Source of the DNA: Nymphaea colorata
Lineage: Eukaryota > Streptophyta > Magnoliopsida > Nymphaeales > Nymphaeaceae
Length of the DNA stretch: 64,000 bases
Direction: 5' to 3'
Assembly: GCF_008831285.2 (NCBI RefSeq)
Contig: NC_045144.1
Span: forward strand, 16,893,590 to 16,957,589
A model generated the notes under the pieces. The model did not search any database. It saw only the letters and a list, made by a program, of their open reading frames with translations, and was not told the DNA's origin. This document shows, one piece after another, positions 24,208 through 35,585 of this stretch (positions within the stretch are counted from its first letter, which is position 1; every line of letters starts with the position of its first letter). The position numbers were made by a program, and so were the translations under genes.

Positions 24208-26889
24208 ACGCATAGAGAATATGCTTGGTCCGATTAGTGTAATTTCGTCGACTATCTTTTGCAATCTCTATCAAGCTTTAATATATATACTCCTTCCACT
24301 CACCCAACTATTGTAGGATATATTCAAACTAGAGTCAATTATGAAAAAAATACTTAATAATCAGCATAGATGAGTGATAAGACCTAGTCAAAAGTATATA
24401 ATGCCATGATGATGTAGCCAAATAAGAAAATTGGGTTGAAGTCACTACTTGTTTGAATCACCAATCATCACGAATCACATGACTGGTTTTGCCAAAGTGG
24501 TCGATAGAATGCGTATTAACAACTAGATGAAAGACTTTCATAGTTGGTCGACTTATGTTTCTTAAATTTTTTCATTGGTACTAGTTGGGAAGCTGAAAGT
24601 CTTACCCTTCCCCATCACCATTTGCACGTGATTGCTTTCGGTGGTTTGGGATCGGCGTCGAGGCCTGGCATAGCTGGCCCCGCCCGACACCAGAAAATAG
24701 GCCCGGATCGAAACACCACATCCAAGCTAGTGCCCAGTTTGGTTAAAACAAAAGGAAAATTAATATAAAATAAAAAAATTTAAATATAAAAATATATTTT
24801 TAATAATAAAATATATATCACTATTAAATGCAAATTATATTAAAAAATCAATTAGGCCCGATGCACAAGCTTAGTACTGTTGTGCTTTTCATTGGTACTG
24901 GAGATTAAGGGGGCATTTGGTTGACATCCTTCTCTAAGTTTTAGAAACTTTGTTTTTATGTTTGGTGACACATCCAAAACTTGATTTTGAATAGCTTATG
25001 GGGGGATCAGGATTCTCACACTCTTTTACAAAGCCAGGTTTTCTTCCAACCAGTTTTGATGTTCTTTATAGTCCTTTTACTCTTTTCAATCTCCACAGCC
25101 ATCAAATGAGTCTTCTATAATGAAAACAGTTCCAACTTAATTATTCGGGTGTGAGATATTAAGTTTGGAGCGCACATCGGACCTATCAAGTTATCATCTC
25201 ATGGAGATGCAACATGGATGGTGAATGGATCGTGGATAACTCATCAGTGACCCATTTTGAAGACAGAATCTGCAAAAGAAAAAAAAAGAAAAAAAGAAAA
25301 CGGGCCATATGCATGAGTGCCACAAAGGCAAAACGTCAAGAACATGGGGAATGGGGACTCAAATATGGGCTGCTTGCAGCCCGTATATATCGCGTGTCCT
25401 CGCTTATTCTCTCCAAGATAGCAGATAGTAGCTCCCAGCTCCGTGGGACCGTGGGTACCATTAGTACGCAATAAAAATAAGAGAAGTAAATGTCAAAATT
25501 ATATTAAATTTTGTAGAAAATGTGATATTGATAAATAAAATTTATATACGTCGATATAAGATGAAAAAAAAAATTATTTGTTTGTTCTCAGCTTAGCTCA
25601 GTAAAAAGTTTGTGCCTCTCTAAATCCTTTAATTTGGATATTTTTTAAAAATTCTTTATCATGTATACTTTTATTGGATCTATTATGAAGCCTGACATTT
25701 AGAGAGCAATTTAATTCATTTGGAAACTTTTAATTTTTTTTGAAGCTGGAGAACAATTTTCCTTTAGGTAATTGGCGTTTAGAAATGTTTACAATAAAAA
25801 TCGAAGTTTGGCATTAGCAAATTTTGATGCTTTAACAAATGGTAGATTTCAAACTTTTCCGGTTTTCATTTCCGCTACCTTTTTCTTCAGATAGCCTTTA
25901 ATTTCCTTTAACGTTTTTCAGGTCATTTCATAGTACTTCTTGTTTAATTTTGTCGTTATTTCAGGTTATTTTCATATTTTTCCTCGATAATATTAAATTT
26001 ACACCGTTGACGGTAGACAATTTATTTCCAACTCACATTTGGGTTTGCGTAACTGTTAAACATTTGCAATGAAGACTCATTTGAGTTAAATATATGCATA
26101 TGAACTTTGGCGAGACAAAAATTTTTCATTAGAGAGGACAAACAAAATTTTAACAAGGGCTGGAATATAACTTTTTAAGATTTTATATAACCTAAATGAT
26201 TTTTTTTTTAAATTACATGTAAATTGTTTTTTTTTAAATTGTAGGGGACATCATGGCAGCCCCTGAATATGAACCTAGCCAAACCATATGATGGGAGTAT
26301 CCAATGGCACATGCTCATGTAGGATTTGCTGATTTACATACTAATGCTTCATAGTAATTTAATTAGTAATTCATTTATTTATATATTGGTGCCCCTTAAC
26401 TATTAACTTTTTGAAGGTTCTGCGCTACAATCAGAAATTTCTACCCCCACCTTTAGATGTAGTATTCGAGAAGATGCTTTGAAGGGGAAGGCAAGCAACT
26501 GGCATAATCCTCTCGACCACAACTCCTTATCACACAGTGTGAAGCGCCGAACACCAACACTGTAGACACTGAGGAAAGAACATTGGGTATACCGATCATA
26601 AACCAAACTCCAACAGTAGATTCACATTACAAATTACAATGAGAGAAGGAGACAAAATGATTGTGAAGAGAAGTCACAGAGAAATAGGAATGGAAAAGAA
26701 TGCAAAACAAAATACAAACAAACAAACAAACAAACAAAAGGAGGCATCTTAAACGAAGGCCATACAGTATAACATAAACTAAGTACGCAAGTTGAAACTG
26801 AAAAAGAGAGGTGGCACAATGTAGCACCACATTTTAATGCCAATAACATTCAAGGGAGCAGTGCTTCGTAAACATCACCACAGCAAGCA
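24208..26889. repeat. Block X copy 4 with STIG tail
   Basis: Begins abruptly within STIG1 copy 3 and matches 14527-17090 to its end, including the AT-rich tail and the STIG1 3' flank with an (aaac)n run near 26717. Compared with copy 2 it lacks about 40 bp near 25400 and about 60 bp near 24940. No gene is seen. Confidence 0.75.
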
Positions 26890-27002
26890 CTAAGCGTAGC
26901 CACACATGCCATATAGGCAGTAGGACCCCTTACGGCACTTGTTCCCGCATCTCCCGCAGTTCTTTCTATCGAACGCCAGATTCACGCACCTCCCCTTGCA
27001 GC
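26890..27002 (-). pseudogene. STIG1-like copy 4, C-terminal piece
   Basis: This encodes the last part of a STIG1 domain, from the 'CC-KGRC' motif to 'YGMCGYA' and TAG, almost identical to copy 1. It is cut at 27002 by the left end of the copia element. The gene continues at 33523, on the other side of the element, after the repeated target GCAGC. No stop codon lies within this piece. Confidence 0.85.
26998..27002. repeat. Left target-site duplication GCAGC
   Basis: GCAGC precedes the TG of the first LTR and recurs at 33523-33527 after the last LTR. The uninterrupted sequence in STIG1 copy 1 ('cttgcagcaggtcttcg') has it once, which confirms the insertion point. Confidence 0.9.
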
Positions 27003-27462
27003 TGATGAAAGTTAATGCAAAATTAATTCAGCTGCCTTTTTGAAGAATGTGAACGGTTTAACTTTTGGGTTCTCCAAAAGTTCCATCGTTCCAAGACAGG
27101 TGCCCCTTCACCATGCCTATTTTAATTTTCAGTTTTTTGTTTTTAATATGGTCATTATATTTTTAGTTTTTTGTTTTTAATATGTCCATAATGACCATAG
27201 TGGAATTACCAAGAGTCAATGTCATTTATTTTTTAGTTTTTTTTACATGTATAAATATGGCCCTTTGGGTTGGCCAAAGTATGTGGGAGAAAGCATTTCA
27301 AGTGTGCTCCAATTTTTTAGTGTTGTGTGCTCTTATCACGTGTCATGCCTTTGTGATCACTTGTACAAACAAGTGCTCGATTAGTGTGTTGTGTTCTTGT
27401 ATTGTGTCATTTACATGAGCACAAGAAGAGGACGTGCAGGCAGGTCATTCCTTTTGCTAACA
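27003..27462 (+). repeat. Copia LTR 1
   Basis: 460 bp. TATAAATA at 27250-27257 is the likely promoter box. It ends CTAACA immediately before the primer-binding site. Confidence 0.9.
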
Positions 27463-27463
27463 G

Positions 27464-27475
27464 TGGTATCAGAGC
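27464..27475 (+). other. Primer-binding site (initiator-Met tRNA)
   Basis: TGGTATCAGAGC, one base after LTR 1, complementary to the 3' end of initiator-Met tRNA, the usual copia primer. The same site follows LTR 2 at about 32035. Confidence 0.9.
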
Positions 27476-27587
27476 CAGGTCGATTGTGTTGTCGTGATTG
27501 CTGGTAAAATTTCAAAAGAGAAGCCTGCAAGGTAAAGTCTGCACATAACTTGTTCGATAAAATTTCTGTGGAAAATTTTTGTTCATT

Positions 27588-28565
27588 ATGGCAAATGGCA
27601 TGTCCACTTCGAATATTTTTCAATCGCTCATACCTATATTTAGTGGTGATAATTATGGTTTTTGGAGCATAAAAATGAAGACTTTCTTTTTGTCACAAGA
27701 TCTTTGGGATTTAGTTGAGAATGACTATATAGAAAGTGCAGAGAGCTCAAAACAAGGAGAATAGACAGTTGAATCAAGAGAGCAACAGAAGAATGATTGA
27801 AATGCCTTGCTTGTTCTTCAACAAGCTGTATGTGAGACTATCTTTCCTCGAATTGCTGGTGCTACTAGTTCAAATGAAGCTTGGACTATTCTCGAACGAG
27901 AATATCATGGTGATAAGAAGGTAATGACAGTGAAACTCCAAATCCTCCGTAAAGAGTTTGAGACATTGTTTATGAAAAACAATGAAACAGTCCAAGATTT
28001 TTTTTCAAGAGCTTTCATAATTATGAATGAGATGAAAACCTTTGGAGAGGTTGTTAGCAACCAGAAAATTGTAGAAAAAATATTGAGGAGCTTACCATCT
28101 GTGGTTACGGCTATAGAAGAGTCTAAGGATTTGACTGCATACTCTACTAATGAACTATTGGGTTCTCTTTTAGCCCATGAACAAAGAATGGACAGGTCAA
28201 CTTAGAAAAATGTTGAACAAGCATTCCAAGCTCAAGTCAAGTTGGATGACTTTAGCAAAGAGAGAAAGGGAGCAACTATACGAAAGAATGCATATCGCGG
28301 GTGAGATAGAGGTAACTATCGTGGACGTGGACGAGGAAGATTTGAGGCAGTCAGAAACAAGTCAGGAGGAGGTGACACTAACAATAAAAAACATGGCCAC
28401 AAAAACAGGTATTGTGTTTTTTGCAAAAGAAATGGTCATACTGAAGCGTACTGTTGGGATAAAGCAAAACAACAAGCTAATATATTGGAAGAGAAAGAAG
28501 AAGATGGTAACTTATTTTTTACTCATACAGAGTCAAATGAAAATATTGATCATGTATGGTTTTTA
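27588..28565 (+). pseudogene. Copia gag, first unit
   Basis: Starts MANGMSTSN and shows the copia-type gag (UBN2-like) pattern 'FWSIKMKTFF', 'LWDLVE', 'LQQAVCETIFPRIAGATSS'. It ends in an Arg/Gly-rich stretch and a CX2CX4HX4C zinc knuckle (28413-28454). In-frame stops are at 27762, 27798, 28203 and 28302; there is no frameshift. Relative to the second unit it lacks 12 bp (four codons, KFDH) near 28096. At 27798 the second unit has a sense codon. Confidence 0.85.
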
Positions 28566-31500
28566 GATAGTGGATGCAGTAATCATATGACAGGAAGGAG
28601 AGGCTTGTTTTGTGACATTGATGAATCGGTGAAGCAACAAGTTCGACTTGGAGACAACAAAAAGGTACAAATTGATGGTAAAGGCACAATTGAGATATCA
28701 ATTAAAGGTGGTACTAAAAGGTTGGTACATGATGTTTATTATATACCTAGATTAACATATAACTTACTAAGCGTTGGACAGTTAGCACAGAAAGGATATT
28801 TGATTTCATTTCATGATGATGTATGTGAAATCAAAAAGAAATGTTCTACCATGCCACCTATAGTTGTGTACATGACAAATAACAAAATGTTTCCAATCGA
28901 GCTTTCACACTTTGATGCATATACCTTAGTTGCAGACATGAATAAAGTGTCTAAGTTATGGCACTTAAGATATGGACACCTGCACTACAATGAAATGAAG
29001 TTATTGGGGTAGAAAAAATTAGTTGTTGGTTTACCTCGTCTTACCAAAAATGAAGATATTTGTGAAGCATGTGTGTATGGAAGACAATATCGTCTTCCAT
29101 TTCCAGTTGGGAAAGCATGGAGAGAAAAAACTCCTTTAGAATTAGTGCATGTTGAGATTTATTGACCAACAGGAACTCCATCTTCGAATAATAGTAGATA
29201 TTTTCTATTATTCATTGACGATTTTTCTCGCACGAGTTGGGTGTTTTTTCTTGTTAAAAAATCTGAAGCCTTTGAAAAATTCAAGGAATTTAAAGTGTTT
29301 GTAGAAAAAGAATGTGGACAACCTATAAAAAAATTTCGTACTGATAGAGGGGGAGAATTTTTGTCAAATGATTTTGACAATTTTTGCAAATTACATGGCA
29401 TACGTAGACAGTTGACAGTAAGAAAAACTCCTCAACAAAATGGAGTAGCTGAAAGAAAAAACCGTATAGTGGTAGAGATGGCTCGTAGCATGTTGAATGA
29501 GAAGCATCTTCCAAATGAGTTTTGGGCTGAAGCAGTAGCTACAGCTTTGTATCTTCTCAACATATCACCAACCAAAGCAGCCTGCAATATGACTCCATAT
29601 GAAGCATGGTGGACAAAAAAACCTGATGTAAGTAATTTGAAAGTTTTTGGATGCATTGCCTACTCTCTGCTTGATTCTACTATTCGAGACAAAATGGATA
29701 AAAAGAGTGAGAAATGTATTTTTGTGGGTTATAGTAATAACTCAAAAGGTTATAGACTATACAATCCAGTAACAAAGTCTTTAATCATTCGACGTGATAT
29801 CATTTTTGATGAGAATAGATCATGGGAGTGGACAATAATAGAAGATCAACATATTCCATTTGTTGAATCAACTTCTCAATCAAATGCATCAACGTCAAGT
29901 GCTACTCATTCGAAAGAGACCAATTCAGATCATGAAGAAGATGTCGAAATAATTACAGATGGGTCTTCTCCACCAAGAAAGGTACGATCTTTACATGACA
30001 TATATGCTTCTTGTTCATTTGCTTTTATGGTAACTGAACCATCATGTTATGAGGAAGCAAGTGGTAAAGAAGAATGAGAAAAAACAATGCAAGAAGAGAT
30101 CGATACAATTAAGAGAAATGATACATGGCAGCTAGTAGATTTGCCACAAGGAAAGGAACCTATAAGTGTGAAATGGGTTTACAAATTGAAGTATAATGTT
30201 GATGGAGATGTGCAAAAATACAAGGCCAGACTAGTTGTCAGAGGGTATGTACAAAAATATGGCATTGATTCTTTTGAAACTTTTTTTCCTGTTGCTCGTT
30301 TTGAGACTATTAGGCTAGTATTGACATTTGCAGCTCACTTAAAATGGAAGGTATTTCAATTTGATGTCAAATCTGCCTTTTTGAATGGTGCTTTAGAAGA
30401 ATATGTATATGTACATAAACCACAGGGCTTTGTCATAAGTGGACATGAGAAGAAAGTGTATAAGTTGAAGATGGCCCTTTATGGCCTCAAGCAAGCACCA
30501 AGAGCATGGTATGGGAGGCTTCACACATATCTTCACAAAAATGGGTTTCGACGTTGTGAGAGTGAACCTACATTATACTTGAAAAATGAAGGCATTGATA
30601 TGCTTGTGGTATGTGTTTATGTAGATGACATTATCTACATGGGATCAAGTGATGTGCTCATTCAAAAATTCAAGGACAGTATGATAAGTGAGTTTAAAAT
30701 GTCAGATTTGGGTTTATTGCATTTCTTCCTTGATCTTCAAGTTGTCCAAACAAATAATGACATTTTTATCTCTCAAGAAAAATATGCATTAAGCCTACTT
30801 AAGAGGTATAAAATGTTAGATTGCAAGTCGTGTTCTACTCCAATGAATGCAGGTGAAAAGTTGACTTTGTCTGATGGGACTGCTAAAGCCAATGAAACAT
30901 TGTTTAGAGGTCTAGTTGGTGGCTTGTTATATTTGACTCATACACGACCAGATATTTTATTTGCTGTCAGCTTGGTATCCAGATTCATGCACAATCCATC
31001 ATTACAACATTTGGGGGCAGCAAAACGTGTTTTGCGTTACATCCGTGAAACTACTGAATATAGAATTCGGTATAAATCAGATGTTTGTTATAACTTACTT
31101 GGTTACAATGATAGTGACTAGGCAGGAGCTGTAGATGATCGAAGGAGCACATGCGGTTATGTTTTTACACTTGGATAAGGTGCTATATTGTGGTGTTCAA
31201 AGAAGCAAAGTACAACGGCATTATCATCTTTAGAAGCGGAGTATATTGCTGCATCTGCAGCTACTTGTCAGGCAATTTGGATGCGCCGAGTTTTGGAAGA
31301 TCTTGGTCAAAGTCAAACTGAAGGAACACCAATTCATTGTGACCACAAGGCAACTATAACAATGACAAGAAATCCGATTTACCATGGACAGACAAAACAT
31401 ATTGAACTTCGTCATCATTTCATTCATGAGATTGTTGGTAAAGGTCAAATCGCGTTGAAGTATTGCTCAACCAATGAGCAAGTTGTGGATGGGTTTACAA

Positions 31501-31586
31501 AGGCACTTTCATACCCAAAATTTATGAAGTTTCGGTCTCACCTTGGTGTTTCAAACTTTGCATTAAGGGGGAGTGATGAAAGTTAA
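28566..31586 (+). pseudogene. Copia pol: protease, integrase, RT, RNase H
   Basis: Continues the gag frame. Protease active site DSG at 28566-28574; GAG-pre-integrase motif 'LWHLRYGHLHYNEM' near 28955-29000. Integrase core has 'LFIDDFSRTSW', 'RTDRGGEF' and 'PQQNGVAERKN', the D-D-E residues. RT has 'WVYKLKYN', 'FDVKSAFLNG', 'ALYGLKQAPRAWY' and YVDD at 30618-30629. RNase H has 'SLEAEYIA' and 'KHIELRHHFI'. Stops at 29010, 29163, 30075, 31119 and 31176 break it, without indels. TGG changed to a stop explains 30075 and 31119. The order IN-RT-RH defines copia. Confidence 0.9.
31562..31573 (+). other. Polypurine tract before LTR 2
   Basis: attaagggggag lies directly before the TG of LTR 2; the same tract precedes LTR 3 at 33051-33062. 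It primes plus-strand synthesis in LTR elements. Confidence 0.75.
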
Positions 31587-32033
31587 TGCAAAATTAATTC
31601 AGCTGCCTTTACGAAGAATGTGAACGGTTTAACTTTTGGGTTCTCCAAAAGTTTCATCGTTCCAAGACATGTGCCCCTTCACCTTGCCTATTTTAATTTT
31701 CAGTGTTTTGTTTTTAATATGGTCATTATATTTTTAGTTTTTTGTTTTTAATATGTCCATAATGACTATAGTGGAATTACCAAGAGTCAATGTCATTTAT
31801 TTTTCAGTTTTTTTTACATGTATAAATATGGCCCTTTAGGTTGGCCAAAGTATGTGGGAGAAAGCATTTCAAGTGTGCTCCAAATTTTTAGTGTTGTGTG
31901 CTCTTATCACGTGTCATGCCTTTGTGATCACTTGTACAAACAAGTGCTCGATTAGTGTGTTGTGTTCTTGTGTTGTGTCATTCACAGGAGCACAAGAAGA
32001 GGACGTGCAGGCAGGTCATTCCTTTTGCTAACA
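31574..32033 (+). repeat. Copia LTR 2 (central)
   Basis: 460 bp, about a dozen differences from LTR 1 by eye. It serves as 3' LTR of the full unit and 5' LTR of the deleted unit, followed by its own Met primer site. Confidence 0.9.
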
Positions 32034-32158
32034 GTGGTATCAGAGCCAGGTCGATTGTGTTGTCGTAATTGCTAGTAAAAGTGCAAAAGAGAAGCCTGCA
32101 AGGTAAAGTCTGCACATAACTTGTTCGATAAAATTTCTGTGGGAAATTTTTGTTCATT

Positions 32159-32935
32159 ATGGCAAATGGCATGTCCACTTCAAGTATTTTTTAATCGCTC
32201 ATACCTATATTTAGTGGTGATAATTATGGTTTTTGGAGCATAAAAATGAAGACTTTCTTTTTGTCACAAGATCTTTGGGATTTAGTTGAGAATGACTATA
32301 TAGAAAGTGCAGAGATTTCAAAACAATGAGAAAAGACAGTTGAATCAAGAGAGCAACGAAAGAATGATTCAAAAGCCTTGCTTGTTCTTCAACAAGCTGT
32401 ATGTGAGACTATCTTTACTCGAATTGCTGGTGCTACTAGTTCAAATGAAGATTGGACTATTCTCAAACGAGAATATCATGGTGATAAGAAGGTAATGACA
32501 GTGAAACTCCAAATCCTCCGTAAAGAGTTTGAGACATTGTTTATGAAAAACAATGAATCAGTCCAAGATTTTTTTTCAAGAGCTTTCATAATTATGAATG
32601 AGATAAAAACCTTTGGAGAGGTTGTTAGCAACCAGAAAATTGTAGAAAAAATATTGAGGAGCTTACCGTCTAAGTTTGATCATGTGGTTACGGCTATAGA
32701 AGAGTCTAAGGATTTGACTGCATACTCTGCTAATGAACTATTGGGTTCTCTTTTATCCCATGAACAAAGAATGAACAGGTCAACTGAGAAAAATGTTGAA
32801 CAAGCATTCGAAGCTCAAGTCAAGTTGGATGACTTTAGCAAAGAGAGAAAGGGAGCAACTGTACGAAAGAATGCATATCGCGGGTGAAGTAGAGGTAACT
32901 ATCGTGGACGTGGATGAGGAAGATTTGGGGCAGTC
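32159..32935 (+). pseudogene. Copia gag, second (deleted) unit
   Basis: Homologous to 27588-28353. It begins MANGMSTSS and meets TAA where the first unit has Gln. The frame is then open over 32378-32887. It retains the KFDH residues missing from the first unit and stops at the shared TGA before the Arg/Gly region. At about 32933 it jumps to the end of pol. So the two units carry different mutations and derive from different element copies or have diverged after duplication. Confidence 0.85.
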
Positions 32936-33062
32936 AAATCGTGTTGAAGTATTGCTCAACCAATGAGCAAGTTGCGTATGGGTTTACAAAGACACTTTCA
33001 TACCTAAAATTTATGAAGTTTCAGTCTCACCTTGGAGTTTCAAACTTTGCATTAAGGGGGAG
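32933..33062 (+). pseudogene. 3' end of pol in deleted copia unit
   Basis: Matches 31444-31573, the RNase H C-terminus and polypurine tract. It is joined directly to gag: 3.1 kb (28354-31447 of the first unit) is missing, with GTCA shared at the two edges. Confidence 0.85.
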
Positions 33063-33522
33063 TGATGAAAGTTAATGCAAAATTAATTCAGCTGCCTTTA
33101 TGAAAAATGTGAACGGTTTAACTTTTGGGTTCTCCAAAAGTTCCATCGTTCCAAGACATGTGACACTTCACATTGCCTATTTTAATTTTCAGTTTTTTGT
33201 TTTTAATATGGTCATTATATTATCAGTTTTTTGTTTTTAATATGTCCATAATGACCATAGTGGAATTACCTAGAGTCAATGTCATTTATTTTTCAGTTTT
33301 TTGTACATGTATAAATATGGCCCTTTGGGTTGGCCAAAGTATGTGGTAGAAAGCATTTCAAGTGTGCTCCAAATTATTAGTGTTGTGTGCTCTTATCACG
33401 TGTCATGCCTTTGTGATCACTTGTACAAACAAGTGGTCGATTAGTTTGTTGTGTTCTTGTGTTGTGTCATTCATAGGAGCAAAAGAAGAGGACGTGCAGG
33501 CAGGTCATTCCTTTTGCTAACA
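33063..33522 (+). repeat. Copia LTR 3
   Basis: 460 bp, the outer right LTR. It has roughly 20 differences from LTR 1 by eye, more than LTR 2 has from LTR 1. It ends CTAACA before the target duplication. Confidence 0.9.
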
Positions 33523-33771
33523 GCAGCACGTCTTCGTCAACCTGCACCTCCTCCCACATTTGCCACAGTTGAGGAGATCGGTCTTCTGATCCACACAATT
33601 CTTGTGGCAGCTGTCAGGGCCAGGGCTTCCCTTCAGTTTGCATATCTTCCGTTTCTTGTCGCACCTTTGCGGCTTCCGGGATCTGGCCAGGTACCGGCGC
33701 AGTCTGAGCGACGGCAGGTCGCCAGAGTAAGGCTCCTTTTCGGCGGTGGGGTCCTCACTGCCGCCAACTGG
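33523..33771 (-). pseudogene. STIG1-like copy 4, middle piece
   Basis: Starts with the right-hand GCAGC and continues the STIG1 copy cut at 27002: 'TKTCC', 'NCGKCGRRC', 'GSPGPD', 'CDKKRKIC' and the acidic spacer. The first Cys of the CC pair after 'GSPGPD' is Ser. At 33771 the sequence jumps ('gccaactggagaattagcc') to the region upstream of the TATA box in copy 1, a deletion of about 230 bp that removes the start, signal peptide and TATA box. It cannot be expressed as a secreted protein. Confidence 0.85.
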
Positions 33772-34200
33772 AGAATTAGCCAGTACTGCTTGGGCTCTTA
33801 GTTGCTGGCATGACTGGGCTTGAGTTTGCCAGTCAGGCTTAGCTCATAGCGACTTGGTCTATGCAAGATAATTAATGATTGTTATAATGAAATAGACCGA
33901 GTCTAAATCGTCATGTGTAATCACACACTGAATCCAACATTCACAATCAATGGAATGTGAAGTCACGTATGATTAGTTGTAAAAACAACATATTAGTTTC
34001 AATAAGTCATTATATAAAACCTACTTATTCAGCCTTCATGTTTACCAAACGTACTGAATTAATCACAATTAATTAACACAAATTCATTTAAAATATAAAT
34101 GTAAATAACAATTAAAAAAATATTAGTAACGTAGAATGGATTTAATTAAAAATTTATGTATTAAACCATTGTATTTGCAAGTCCAGTAGCGTGTTCTAAC
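33772..34200. repeat. Upstream flank of STIG1 copy 4
   Basis: Nearly identical to 17682-18120 upstream of STIG1 copy 1, which shows that the two genes were duplicated with their flanks. No gene is seen. Confidence 0.7.
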
Positions 34201-34986
34201 ATTTCTTTTAACAGAGAACCCCCAAAAGCCTAGTGAATTATGTTTTGCCACAAAAACAGAATTATGTCTACATTCTAGAGAGAGAGAGAGAACGAAGTTA
34301 CTGGAGAAAATTTACTCTACCTCTTCGTGTGGACATAATAATAAGTCAAGGTTTGTAGGAGCTCTCACACAGAGCAAGGAAAAAAGAAAAAGGCGTGGAG
34401 TAAATCACAATTGACTCTTTCAATTAACATTGAACTTTTATTCTTTCTAGTAATTAAATCAATATTGGGATGAGAGATGGCGTATCGCTGTTAAATTTTA
34501 ACAGCCTAAAATTTGAAGTTCATTGGACCTGACCAATATATTTGAACTGAAGTTACAAAAACAAAGAAAAAAAATTAATGGCAGCAAATGTGAGGGCCAT
34601 TTACAACTTTTAGAAAAAAAAAAAAAAGCAAAGGATGTTTTTCAGAAGTATGAGACACAAGGTTGGGCATCAAAGCGGAAATTTTCTAAATATATTTGTG
34701 TAGCCCAAACAAACAAAAAAAAAAGTTTATTTTCTTATTGATAGATTAGGGTAATTTTTTTTTTTGTATATTGACGCTCTTTAAAGTTTAAATTTTATAA
34801 CTTATGTCTCGTAGCCAGAATTTTTTAGAACTGTCCCTGGTCGAAAGACTTAGTTGCTACTTGCTAGAGCCCAGAGTTATATAATTATGGCAAGTTAGCT
34901 ACTCAATCCGGTTACCTTGAGTTCCGTTTAATATTGCATATACATTTATGCTTTGACCTAACATTATTGCCATTAAGATTTGAGTA

Positions 34987-35030
<44 letters not shown>
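34201..35030. other. Spacer with poly-A and TA tracts
   Basis: The part 34500-34980 matches about 49220-49740. There are A-rich runs near 34615 and a (TA)n tract at 34985-35031. No gene is seen; the 72-codon ORF at 34523 is Lys-rich low-complexity translation. Confidence 0.55.
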
Positions 35031-35034
<4 letters not shown>

Positions 35035-35585
35035 ATTGGTATGTCCCAGAATACAAACCAGACTACTTAAATACAATGATTATGGTGCACTTTGTGTGGT
35101 CCAACCTGGCATTTACGCTTTCAAGGTTGAACGACTCTTCTAACATTGATATTTTGATGGTGGAGAAATCTCCATCTTTCATAACAACAAACTATAACAT
35201 GTTTCGTATTAAATTAGTTTTGATATACACATTAGGATGTTTTTATTTTGTTTAAAATATCTTCAGCAAAACAATTGAATAATCTGGTTTTTTCTCTGAC
35301 CTAACGGTCTGGGATGGTGTGTGTGTGCGTCTCTATATATATATATATGAAACCTCTATATGTTTGACAAGACATAATTAATAACATATGTTCTTGTGAG
35401 ATGTATGTAAGATTTAATGATTATGCACAATTTTCTTTTGTATAATTTCACTCAAAATCCCAACATTTTGATCATAATCCAGGCCTTCCGGGCAATACCC
35501 AGCTTAGCTTTTGGTGGCGACTATTTATAAGTTTCAACCTGGCCCCGGCCTCTGCCCCTTGTTGGGGCAGACCAGACTCAAGTTT
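35031..35585. repeat. Repeat Y copy 2
   Basis: Homologous to 18330-18905 and 49840-50655. It ends at the start of block X ('gggctcgaagctcaaacttcg'). A (TA)n tract lies at about 35333. Confidence 0.7.

Larger units (their letters stand above)
27003..33522 (+). mobile_element. Ty1/copia retrotransposon with three LTRs
   Basis: Structure: LTR (27003-27462), full internal region, LTR (31574-32033), internally deleted internal region, LTR (33063-33522), flanked by GCAGC. All three LTRs are 460 bp with TGATG...CTAACA ends. The primer site matches initiator-Met tRNA. The full unit has gag, protease, integrase, RT and RNase H in copia order in one frame, interrupted only by stop codons. It sits in STIG1 copy 4, on the opposite strand. 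By eye the LTRs differ from each other by roughly 3-5%, so the insertion is not very recent. It cannot move by itself. Confidence 0.92.

Noticed and set aside
27464-27475. tRNA-like TGGTATCAGAGC motifs (also 32035 and 42014)
   Set aside because: They are LTR-element primer-binding sites; no tRNA cloverleaf surrounds them.
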